NCBI RefSeq assembly: GCF_003096595.1
Contig: NZ_QEKO01000001.1
Span: 496,001-560,000 of the forward strand
DNA from: Pusillimonas noertemannii
GTDB taxonomy: Bacteria; Pseudomonadota; Gammaproteobacteria; Burkholderiales; Burkholderiaceae_B
Reading direction: 5' to 3'
DNA length: 64,000 nucleotides
The notes below the pieces were generated by a model. That model saw only the letters and a program-made list of their open reading frames with translations. It ran no database searches and had not been told where the DNA came from. The position numbers and the translations under genes were made by a program. Below, one piece after another: positions 49,666 through 57,183 of the stretch (position 1 is its first letter; the number at the start of each line of letters is the position of its first letter).

Positions 49666-50233
49666 CGCTGCTTGATTTGTTTTGGGGCTGCTTCTGTGCT
49701 GCCCTGTTCGTTTCTGGCCTGTTTCTGATTCTGAGCGTGAGCAGCCTGTTCGGGTTTCGTTCCTGATTCATGCTTGGTTGCGGGGGTGTCGGTTCTTTAA
49801 ACCCATTCCCGGGTTTGGCTGCGACGATGTTGGCTTTAAACCCGTTCCTGCGCTGCGGGGTATGTCTGTTCCGGACGGAGGCAGTCGGCCCTTCGGGCCC
49901 GCCTGTCCGCATCCTCCGGGCCTTCGCCCTCCGTTCTGCGGCGCCTGGCTCGACAGCCAACGCCCGGCCCAGACACACCCCGCATCACAGGAACTGCATC
50001 GGGGTGAATACACGGCCGGCTTGCGAGGCGCGCGTGTCGGGGTTGTCTCTTGTGTGGATGTATTCAGCCCCCTATAGGTAGGGAACCTCAACGGATAGGC
50101 GAGTGGTGGCGAGCAGCTCAAAAGCCATGGCGCACGCACCAAAGCACCACGATTTGAAGGCTAAAAAGCCATGCTGAAAAGATAGCGCGACAATCCAAGA
50201 GACTCTGGAATGCCGCAAATCAAGACTCTGTGA

Positions 50234-50451
50234 GGCGCGCCGCGGGGCCGTATTTTGGGCGACGTTGAGCAAGCCGAGCGGCGCCTTGTTTTTGGGGAGG
50301 CAAGCGAGCGCCTGTTTGAGCGGGCAAGCTTGGCGCAGCATGCTGCGCCGCCCGCGAGTTCGCGAGCGCCCCAAAAACAAGGTGATGCGAGGGCAGCCGG
50401 CAAAGCCGGCCGCAGCTCTCCGGCGCCCAAAATACGGCCCCGCGGCGCGCC
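50234..50451. repeat. 218-base nested inverted repeat (28-base perfect arms)
   Basis: Arms at 50234-50261 and 50424-50451 are perfect complements over 28 bases. Inside lie a second perfect pair, CCTTGTTTTTGGGG (50284-50297) with its complement at 50369-50382. A third pair is GCGGGC (50320-50325) with GCCCGC (50350-50355). At the centre is the 18-base palindrome GGCGCAGCATGCTGCGCC (50332-50349). The stretch GCGAGCGCC occurs twice as a direct repeat. An RNA from either strand could fold into one long imperfect hairpin. Confidence 0.85.
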
Positions 50452-50622
50452 GGTTTAAAACCCAAATTAATAAGCGTTCAATCTCAAAGCACGCCGGTTT
50501 AAAAACCCAAATTACAAGCGCTCAATCTCAAAGCGTGCCGCCTTAAAGACCCAAATACGGCCTTCCGATTTAGAAGGCATCGGCTTAAAGACCCAAATAC
50601 AACCTTCCAACCAGCAAACAAA
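50449..50622. repeat. Four tandem degenerate repeats, period 42-44 bases
   Basis: Copies start at about 50449, 50493, 50537 and 50579. Each has a GCCGG/GCCG-like start, then TTTAAAA or CTTAAAG, then ACCCAAAT, followed by a less conserved half. Copies 1 and 2 share TCAATCTCAAAGC; copies 3 and 4 share the ACCTTCC/GCCTTCC type, so they form two subfamilies. The array ends just before the mutY stop codon. Confidence 0.75.
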
Positions 50623-50623
50623 A

Positions 50624-51727
50624 TCAAAAAGAACGAAGCAAATCGTCCTGGCCATACAGGCCATCAAGAATCTTGCGCACCGGCGCCGGCAGCGCGGCCT
50701 GGGTTAGCTGGGATGTAGGCAGCCAGACATGGTCCGCCTCGGGCTCCATGACTCGGGAGCCGTCCCAGACCACCAGCCAGGGCTCGATGTGCAGCTTGAA
50801 ATGCGTGAACGTATGCGAAAGCCCCGCCATCCTCTGCTCTGGCGCCAGAGACAGCCCCCAACGAGCACAGGCCTCTTCCAGCTGCCCCGCCGTATCGAAC
50901 TGCGGCAGGCTCAGCAGGCCGCCCCAGATTCCCGACGAAGGCCTCTGATGCAGCAGGATCGAGCCTGAATGTTCAAGAATCAATACCGCGCATTGGCGCT
51001 CTGCCTGCTGCTTGCGGCGCTTGGGCGTCGGAAGCTCGTGCTGGCGGCCCTGGGCCCGCGCCTGGCAGCCCGCGGCCAGCGGGCAGGCCTCGCAGGCCGG
51101 GCGGCTGCGCGTGCAAACCCCCGAGCCCAGGTCCATCAGACCCTGCGTGTAGGCGCTCATGTCCAGGTCCGCGGGCGCCGCCTGAACGACCTGTTCCGCC
51201 GTTTGCCACAGCAGCTGTTCCACCGCCCGAGTCGACGTCTCGCCCTCGATGCCGAAATAGCGCGTGAAGACGCGCTTCACGTTGCCGTCCATGATCGGGC
51301 TGCGCTCGCCATACGCAAAGGCCGCGATCGCCGCCGCCGTCGAGCGGCCTATCCCCGGCAGCGTCATGATCTCCGCCGCCTGGCGCGGGAATTTCCCTTC
51401 CCATGACTCGCACAGGACCTGCGCACAGCGATGCAGATTGCGGGCGCGGGCGTAGTAGCCCAGGCCCGCCCAGTAGGGCATGACCTCGTCCTGGCTGGCC
51501 TGGGCCAGCGAGCGTATCGTCGGAAAGCGCTGCAGGAAGCGTTCGTAGTAGCCGATGACCGTCGCCACCTGCGTCTGCTGCAGCATGATCTCTGAAAGCC
51601 AGATCCTGTATGGGTCGGTAGTGCCTTGCCAGGGCAGGCCGTGCCGGCCATGCGTGCCTTGCCATTGCACGACGACGGAAGCGAAGCCGGCCAGTCCGGC
51701 CGGCGCGGAGGAAACCGGTGCGGGCAT
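50624..51727 (-). CDS. mutY: A/G-specific adenine DNA glycosylase MutY
   Basis: MutY removes adenine mispaired with 8-oxoguanine. From ATG 51727 the product has 367 residues. An HhH-GPD core carries QQTQVATVIGYYERFL and the motif LPGIGRSTAAAIAAFAYGE, with the catalytic aspartate in IMDGNVKRV. The iron-sulfur cluster is complete with C-x6-C-x2-C-x5-C (CTRSRPACEACPLAAGC). A C-terminal NUDIX-like domain with LLHQRPSSGIWGGLLSLPQF recognises 8-oxoG. The ATG overlaps the ftsX stop codon by one base (TGATG), so it is translated with ftsX although functionally unrelated. Confidence 0.96.
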   Translation of the reverse strand: MPAPVSSAPAGLAGFASVVVQWQGTHGRHGLPWQGTTDPYRIWLSEIMLQQTQVATVIGYYERFLQRFPTIRSLAQASQDEVMPYWAGLGYYARARNLHRCAQVLCESWEGKFPRQAAEIMTLPGIGRSTAAAIAAFAYGERSPIMDGNVKRVFTRYFGIEGETSTRAVEQLLWQTAEQVVQAAPADLDMSAYTQGLMDLGSGVCTRSRPACEACPLAAGCQARAQGRQHELPTPKRRKQQAERQCAVLILEHSGSILLHQRPSSGIWGGLLSLPQFDTAGQLEEACARWGLSLAPEQRMAGLSHTFTHFKLHIEPWLVVWDGSRVMEPEADHVWLPTSQLTQAALPAPVRKILDGLYGQDDLLRSF

Positions 51728-52635
51728 CAGAAGCGTGTATTGCGAGTGACCGACCAGCGGGCCGAGAGCGCGCCCAGAATGGCGACCACCACCACCGCCA
51801 GCGCCAGGCTGACCGCATCGGGAAGCCGCAGGGCCAGGCTGGTGCCGTAGCTTTGCGCCAGGCGGGCCAGCGCCGTATTGAGCGGCATCAGGGCAAAATA
51901 GGCCAGTGCGATGGCCGCCAGCCCCGCGGTAAGCCCCGTAAGCGCGCCCAGATACAGAAAAGGCCTGCGCACAAAGGATTCGGTTGCGCCCACCAGGCGG
52001 GCCACGCCGATTTCTTCGCGCTGGGTCAGGGCCTGCATGCGCACCGTGTTGAAGACCGTGGCCAGCACCACCAGCGCCACACCGATGGCCAGCAGCACCA
52101 GGCCGATGCGGGCAAAGCGAAGTATGGCTTCCAGGCGCTGCACCCAGGCGCTGTCGTGCTGCACCAGGTCGACCTGCTGCCATTGGCGCCATTGCGTGGC
52201 CAGTGTGTCGGCGTGGCGGGCAAGGTCGGGATGCTCGTGCAGCGTGACCACCACCGCGTCGGGCAGCGGGTTGCTGGGCAGGGCGGCCAGGGCTTGGGCC
52301 CAGTTGGGGTTCGCGCGAAGCTTTGCCATGGCCTCGTCGCGCTTTACCACCTTGACCGAGGCGACGTCGTCGGCAAAATCGGCCTTCAGCCGCTGTGCAA
52401 TGCCGGCGCTGGCGTCGGCATCGGCGCTGGGCGAAAGGAAGATGGTCATCTCGGGTGAAACCGACAGTTGCCGCGCCACGGGCTGCGCCGTGATCAATAT
52501 GGAAGCGCCCAGTATGGGCACGGTAAGCGTCAGCGCGATGACCAGCAGATTGGCCAGCGACGAAAAGGGCTGCGCCAGCAGCCGGCGCACCGACACCGCG
52601 ATGGCATAGCGATGTTGCCTGAGCCAGCGCCTCAT
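51727..52635 (-). CDS. ftsX: Cell division protein FtsX
   Basis: This 302-residue membrane protein has four transmembrane segments (about residues 27-50, 178-200, 228-250, 275-293) and a large periplasmic loop after the first. The loop activates murein hydrolases during division. The TVFNTVRMQALTQREEIGVARLVGA stretch is the FtsX/MacB core. It follows ftsE with a four-base overlap. Confidence 0.95.
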   Translation of the reverse strand: MRRWLRQHRYAIAVSVRRLLAQPFSSLANLLVIALTLTVPILGASILITAQPVARQLSVSPEMTIFLSPSADADASAGIAQRLKADFADDVASVKVVKRDEAMAKLRANPNWAQALAALPSNPLPDAVVVTLHEHPDLARHADTLATQWRQWQQVDLVQHDSAWVQRLEAILRFARIGLVLLAIGVALVVLATVFNTVRMQALTQREEIGVARLVGATESFVRRPFLYLGALTGLTAGLAAIALAYFALMPLNTALARLAQSYGTSLALRLPDAVSLALAVVVVAILGALSARWSVTRNTRF

Positions 52636-53303
52636 GCCGCTACCCCCTTTACGTCGTTGAACCTGCCGTGGTCTATCAGGAAGGTGCGCGAAGCATACGA
52701 CGCCATGAGGCGGCGGTCGTGCGAGGCAATGAGCGTAGTGACCCCCACGCGGTTGAAGTCCTTGAAGACGTCCATGATGCGCCGGGCCGTTTCCTGGTCG
52801 AGATTGGCCGTGGGCTCGTCGACGATGAGGATGGCCGGGCGGTTGACGATGGCGCGCGCGATGGCCAGGCGCTGCTGCTCGCCGCCCGAAAGCTCGACCG
52901 GGTTCATGTCTTCCTTGCCCGAAAGGCCTACCTTCTCGATGGCGGCGCGTGCGCGGGTATAGGCCAGGCTGTTTTCCAGGCCGATCACCTTAAGGGGCAG
53001 CAGGACGTTCTCGATGGCGTTGCGGTCAAACAGCAGATGGGTGTCTTGCAAGATGATGCCCACTGCCCGCCGCAGGTAAGGGCGGGCCCTGGAGGGCATT
53101 TTGTCGATGCGCTGGTTGTTGACGGCGATGGAGCCGCGGCTGGGGGGCTCGAGGCCGCCGATGAGCTTGAGCAGCGTGGACTTGCCCGCGCCCGAAGGGC
53201 CCGACACAAAGATGAATTCGCCGGGGTCCACGCGGAAGTTGATGTCCGAGAGAATGTTTCGGCCTCGTCCGTAGGATTTGAACACGTGCTGGAATTCGAT
53301 CAT
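52632..53303 (-). CDS. ftsE: Cell division ATP-binding protein FtsE
   Basis: The ATPase partner of FtsX, 223 residues from ATG 53303 (MIEFQHVFKSYGRGR). The long open frame to 54890 upstream is spurious. Walker A is SGPSGAGKST, the ABC signature is LSGGEQQRLAIARA and Walker B is ILIVDEPTANLD. FtsEX couples ATP hydrolysis to septal peptidoglycan cutting at the divisome. Confidence 0.96.
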   Translation of the reverse strand: MIEFQHVFKSYGRGRNILSDINFRVDPGEFIFVSGPSGAGKSTLLKLIGGLEPPSRGSIAVNNQRIDKMPSRARPYLRRAVGIILQDTHLLFDRNAIENVLLPLKVIGLENSLAYTRARAAIEKVGLSGKEDMNPVELSGGEQQRLAIARAIVNRPAILIVDEPTANLDQETARRIMDVFKDFNRVGVTTLIASHDRRLMASYASRTFLIDHGRFNDVKGVAA

Positions 53304-53447
53304 GGTGGCGGCGTTGGCGGGCCTGGATAGCGCTCGAATGGTTCTGACTGATGGATATGATATCTTGCCTGAGAATTGTATCGAATGGGCGCGGCCTTGT
53401 TTAAAACTGTTAACAGCGCCTCGGCCCGTCAAAACCAGAACGTTGCG

Positions 53448-54629
53448 ATGAAGAGCAGAACGGTTTCGAACTCTCAGCGCGGCCCGGCGCGCCCGGCCGC
53501 CGGGCCGCGCTGGCGGCCGATTCTTTACCAGGCCTTGTTGCTTGGCGCCGTGGGCCTGCTTGCATGGTTCCTGGTGGCCAACACGCTTGCCAACCTGCAG
53601 GCCCGCAATATCTCCACGGGCTTCGGCTTCCTGCGCGACGAGGCGGGCTTTGCCATCGGTGAGTCGATGCTGGCGTTCTCGCCCACCGACAGCTACGGCC
53701 GGGCATTGCTGATAGGCGTGCTGAACACCTTGCGCGTCGCGGCGATCGGCATCGTGGCCGCCACCCTTCTTGGCGTCTTGCTGGGCATCGCGCGCCTGTC
53801 GCGCAACTGGCTCGTGTCGGGCGCAGCCGGCGCCTACATCGAGGCCATGCGCAACATTCCGCTGCTGCTGCACCTCTTCTTCTGGTACGCCCTCATTACC
53901 GAGACCATGCCCGGGCCGCGCCAGGCGCTCAACCCCTTGCCGGGCGTCCATCTGTCGAACCGGGGGCTTGCCGTGCCATGGTTCGAGGGCGGCGTGCCTC
54001 TCTTGGCCTGGCTTGCATTCCTGGCCCTTGCCGCCTGCATCGCCTATCTGTGTTGTTCCGAGCGCGGTGCGCGCTGGCGCGGCCGCCGCCCCCTGCTTGC
54101 CTGGGCGCCCGCCCTTGCCCTGCTTGTCCTGTTGCTGGCGGCATGGTTTGCAGGCCACGGGGAGCTTCATTGGCAGGTGCCCCGGCTGAAGGGCTTCAAT
54201 TTCCAGGGGGGCGCCACCCTCAGTCCCGAGTTTGCCGCCTTGTTGATCGGTCTGGTGCTGTACACCTCGGCCTTCGTGGCCGAGGTCGTGCGTTCGGGCA
54301 TCCAGGCCATAGGCCGGGGCCAGCGGGATGCCGCGCGGGCGCTGGGGCTTGCGCCTTCCCAGGTGCTGCGACTGGTCGTGCTGCCCCAGGCGCTGCGTGT
54401 CATCGTGCCGCCCATGACCAGCCAGTATCTGAATCTCACAAAAAACAGCTCGCTGGCCGTGGCCATCGGCTACCCGGACATCGTCTCCATCGCCAATACC
54501 ACCCTGAACCAGACGGGCCAGGCCATAGAGGGCGTCCTCATCATCATGGCCGCCTACCTGACCGTCAGCCTGTCCATCTCGGTGCTGATGAACTGGTACA
54601 ACCGGCGCATTGCGCTGGTGGAGCGCTGA
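53448..54629 (+). CDS. Amino-acid ABC transporter permease, AapQ/HisQ type
   Basis: About 393 residues from ATG 53448 (an earlier ATG at 53385 is possible; neither has a strong ribosome-binding site). The layout follows AapQ. An N-terminal helix and a long periplasmic insert precede the permease core with the EAA-loop-like segment GQRDAARALGLAPSQVLRLVVLPQALRVIVPP. That loop docks on the ATPase. Helices near residues 95-140 and 290-380 complete the channel half. AapQ normally pairs with AapM plus an ATPase AapP and binding protein AapJ. AapM follows here at one base, but no aapP or aapJ lies in the window. Confidence 0.85.
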   Translation: MKSRTVSNSQRGPARPAAGPRWRPILYQALLLGAVGLLAWFLVANTLANLQARNISTGFGFLRDEAGFAIGESMLAFSPTDSYGRALLIGVLNTLRVAAIGIVAATLLGVLLGIARLSRNWLVSGAAGAYIEAMRNIPLLLHLFFWYALITETMPGPRQALNPLPGVHLSNRGLAVPWFEGGVPLLAWLAFLALAACIAYLCCSERGARWRGRRPLLAWAPALALLVLLLAAWFAGHGELHWQVPRLKGFNFQGGATLSPEFAALLIGLVLYTSAFVAEVVRSGIQAIGRGQRDAARALGLAPSQVLRLVVLPQALRVIVPPMTSQYLNLTKNSSLAVAIGYPDIVSIANTTLNQTGQAIEGVLIIMAAYLTVSLSISVLMNWYNRRIALVER

Positions 54630-54630
54630 C

Positions 54631-55713
54631 ATGGCCGGGCATGCGCAGCGGGCCTCTCCTTCCCAAGCGGCCTCCACCGGGAGCCCGGTCCGCGACCTGT
54701 TTTCAACGCCGCTGAACGCCCTCCTGACCGTGCTGGTGGCATGGCTGCTGCTGATGACCGTGCCCGCCGCCGTCGACTGGCTGCTGCTCGATGCCGATTT
54801 CAGCGCCGCCACGGCGCAGGAATGCCGGGCCGCCTCGGGGGCATGCTGGGCCTTCATCGCGGAAAAGCACCGGCTCATCCTGTTCGGCATTTATCCCTAC
54901 GACGAGCAGTGGCGGCCTTTGCTGGCCAGCGTCCTGCTCGTGGCCTTGGTCGTATGCAGCTGCCTGCGCCGCTTCCGCAACGGGTGGCTGGCGCTTTGGT
55001 GGGCGGTGGCGCTGGCGTGCGCCGGCGTGCTGATGTGGGGCGGGGTGTTTGGCCTTGCCCATGTCGAGAACCGCTTGTGGGGCGGGCTGCCCCTTACCCT
55101 GATGCTGGCGACGTTCGGCGTGGCCGGCGCCTTCCCGCTGGGGGTCCTGCTTGCCCTGGGCCGCCGTTCCGAGATGCCCGCCGTCAAGGCGCTTTGCGTC
55201 GTCTACATCGAACTGATCCGCGGCGTGCCGCTCATCAGCCTGCTGTTCATGTCGTCGGTGATGCTGCCCCTGTTCCTGCCCGAAGGCGTCTCCATCGACA
55301 AGCTGCTTCGGGCCCAGATCGCCATCATCCTGTTTGCCGCCGCCTATATCGCCGAGACGGTGCGCGGCGGGCTGCAGGCCATACCCAAGGGCCAGTACGA
55401 AGGCGCGGCCTCGCTGGGCCTGGGTTACTGGCGCACCATGGGCAGCGTGATACTGCCCCAGGCCCTGGCCATTGTCGTCGGCCCCCTGGTCGGCATCTTC
55501 ATCTCGCTGTTCAAGGACACTTCGCTGGTCATGATCATCGGCATCTTCGACCTGACCCAGGCCGCCAAGGCCGCCATCGCCGATCCTCAGTGGCAGGGCT
55601 TCAGCACAGAGGCCTATCTGTTCATCGGCGGCATTTACTTCGTGTTCTGCTTTGCCATTTCGCGCTACAGCCGCACGCTGGAGCGCCAGCAGCGGCCCGA
55701 TGCCATGTGGTAG
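54631..55713 (+). CDS. Amino-acid ABC transporter permease, AapM type
   Basis: A 360-residue permease starting at ATG 54631, one base after the previous stop. It has about eight helices and the ATPase-docking segment KGQYEGAASLGLGYWRTMGSVILPQALAIVVGP. Together with the preceding permease it forms the channel of a polar or general L-amino-acid importer. The large periplasmic loop with Cys residues (QECRAASGACWAF) is typical of AapM. It is convergent with the double-HTH LysR gene; the next gene in its own direction is a solute-binding protein of a different family, so the missing ATPase must come from elsewhere. Confidence 0.85.
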   Translation: MAGHAQRASPSQAASTGSPVRDLFSTPLNALLTVLVAWLLLMTVPAAVDWLLLDADFSAATAQECRAASGACWAFIAEKHRLILFGIYPYDEQWRPLLASVLLVALVVCSCLRRFRNGWLALWWAVALACAGVLMWGGVFGLAHVENRLWGGLPLTLMLATFGVAGAFPLGVLLALGRRSEMPAVKALCVVYIELIRGVPLISLLFMSSVMLPLFLPEGVSIDKLLRAQIAIILFAAAYIAETVRGGLQAIPKGQYEGAASLGLGYWRTMGSVILPQALAIVVGPLVGIFISLFKDTSLVMIIGIFDLTQAAKAAIADPQWQGFSTEAYLFIGGIYFVFCFAISRYSRTLERQQRPDAMW

Positions 55714-55728
55714 GGGCGCTGCGCCGGC

Positions 55729-57015
55729 TCAGGCCGCCCGCATCTCGGCCGCCACTTGCCGCACAGTGGCGATCAGCGCCGCTGCGCCCGGCGAGGGCTG
55801 GCTGCCCGCGCGCTGCGTCAGTGCAATGATGCGCGCGCTTTCCTCGAATTCGAAGTCGAGGGGCTGCAGTACGCCCAGCCTGCATTCCAGGTCCAGTTGC
55901 TGGGGCGACATGGCGGTTACAAGGTCGCTGCTCAACAGCAGGCTGCGCAGGACGGACAGATCGCTGGTCTCGACGGGGCTTTGGGGCACAGTGCCGCTCA
56001 TGCGCTTGAAGGCCCTGTCGAAAACCGCGCGTGAAGGCGTGCGGCTCGTGGGCAACAGCCATTTGGCCCGCATGAGGTCGTCGATGCCGATGCGGGGAAG
56101 CTTGGTAAGCGGATGGCCTGCGCGGACAAAAAGAGACATTCTGTCGGTCAGCAGGGGTATGTGGTCAAGGTCGGCGGCGTCGTCCCGCTCGGCGGGTTGG
56201 GGGCCGACACCCGAACCCGGGGTATGGCCTTCATGGACTTCGTCCTGGCGCAGCGTGCCCAGGATGAAGTCGAGGTCGCCGGTGCGCAGGCCAGCCCTCA
56301 GCACCTCGGTGCTGCCGGGAACAATGGAGACGCACAGGTTCGGATGTGCTTCGAGCACACGCGCAATGGCCGTGGGCAGCAGGACGGTACGGCTGAGCGG
56401 ATGCGAGCCGATATTGACGATGCCTTGCGTCTTGCCCGACAGCGCGGCGATGTCCGCCTCGACATGGCGCAACTCGGCCAGGGCGCGCTTGGCCCGCACG
56501 AGCAGGATATGGCCGGCCTCGTTGGCCATCATGCCCTTGGCGGTGCGATCGAACAAGGGTATGCCCAGGCTTGCCTCGAGCTCGCCTATAGAGGCGCTGA
56601 CCGCCGGCTGGGTGATGCCGTGCGCCCTGGCCACGGTGGGCATGTGGTGCGATTGGGCCAGGTCGATGAATATGCGCAGCCTGTTTTCGTTGAACAGCAT
56701 GTCGAACACCGGCGCGTTGGGCGAGCCGTTGGCCTTGCGCAGCCTGGAGGCCAGCTCGTTGCGCGCGAGCTGGAATTCGCCGGCTGCGCGTTCGGCCCGG
56801 TACAGCAGCGCTTGCCCGAAGGCCGTGGGCAGCATGCCGCTGGACCGGCGCTCGAACAGTTGGGCGTCCAGGGCCTGCTCGAGTTGCCGGATGGAGCGTG
56901 ACACGGCCGATTGGGCCCGATAGAGCGTGTCGGCCGCCTTGCTGATGCTGCCTTGCTGGGCCACGGCGATGAACACCCTTAGGTGGCGCAGGTTCAAATG
57001 AACGGATGGATTCAT
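55729..57015 (-). CDS. LysR-family regulator with two tandem HTH domains
   Basis: From ATG 57015 the protein has 428 residues, about 120 more than a normal LysR. The first LysR-type HTH spans residues ~9-68 (LRVFIAVAQQGSISKAAD, RAQSAVSRSIRQLE). A second complete one follows at ~112-172 (LRIFIDLAQSHHMPTVARAH, TQPAVSASIGELE). A single effector-binding domain then follows. The two HTHs differ clearly, so this is an old duplication, not an assembly artefact. Frame and codon use are uniform. It is divergent from the orphan solute-binding gene and close to the four-gene catabolic operon, which is its most likely target. Confidence 0.85.
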   Translation of the reverse strand: MNPSVHLNLRHLRVFIAVAQQGSISKAADTLYRAQSAVSRSIRQLEQALDAQLFERRSSGMLPTAFGQALLYRAERAAGEFQLARNELASRLRKANGSPNAPVFDMLFNENRLRIFIDLAQSHHMPTVARAHGITQPAVSASIGELEASLGIPLFDRTAKGMMANEAGHILLVRAKRALAELRHVEADIAALSGKTQGIVNIGSHPLSRTVLLPTAIARVLEAHPNLCVSIVPGSTEVLRAGLRTGDLDFILGTLRQDEVHEGHTPGSGVGPQPAERDDAADLDHIPLLTDRMSLFVRAGHPLTKLPRIGIDDLMRAKWLLPTSRTPSRAVFDRAFKRMSGTVPQSPVETSDLSVLRSLLLSSDLVTAMSPQQLDLECRLGVLQPLDFEFEESARIIALTQRAGSQPSPGAAALIATVRQVAAEMRAA

Positions 57016-57183
57016 GCGCAATAAGCAAATTCGCAGGGTATTTAAAGGTATTGCGATGGCCGCTCGCAAGGATTGAGTCGAGAATGAGCCGTGCGAAGAA
57101 CACTATATAACGTTTATCGAAACCAGGGCGCGCTGCATACTGACATTGCCGCGGGCCAGATGCACGTACAGGAGGAGACAGAC
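57016..57183. promoter_or_regulatory. Divergent promoter region between double-HTH LysR and solute-binding protein
   Basis: A 168-base gap between outward-facing genes, the expected site of LysR control. No clean T-N11-A palindrome could be picked by eye. Its right end carries the strong AGGAGG ribosome-binding site of the solute-binding protein at 57170-57175. Confidence 0.5.

Larger units (their letters stand above)
49666..50623. repeat. Gene-free, repeat-filled intergenic region after mrdB
   Basis: In a window with few gaps this 958-base stretch shows no gene with a recognisable product; its short open frames are Arg/Ala/Pro-rich and occur on both strands and all frames, as palindromic GC-rich DNA produces. 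Its parts are: direct repeats TTTAAACCC near 49797 and 49831; a GC-rich block at 49870-49990; a partial inverted repeat GGGGTGAATACA / TGTATTCAGCCCC near 50005 and 50066; a 28-base perfect inverted repeat at 50234-50261 and 50424-50451 with nested palindromes; and four tandem copies of a 42-44-base unit from 50449. It resembles dispersed chromosomal repeats, perhaps multicopy in this genome. Confidence 0.8.

Noticed and set aside
49770-50546. Short open frames (80-130 residues) in the repeat region
   Set aside because: They appear in many frames on both strands, are Arg/Pro/Ala-rich and follow from the palindromic GC-rich repeats rather than from coding selection.
50449-50622. Tandem repeats considered as a CRISPR array
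   Set aside because: There are only four units, the conserved parts are short and drift along the array, there are no unique spacers of constant length and no cas genes nearby.
53304-54890. Upstream extension of the ftsE frame on the minus strand
   Set aside because: FtsE begins at its usual MIEFQHV start (53303); the extension is antisense to the AapQ gene.
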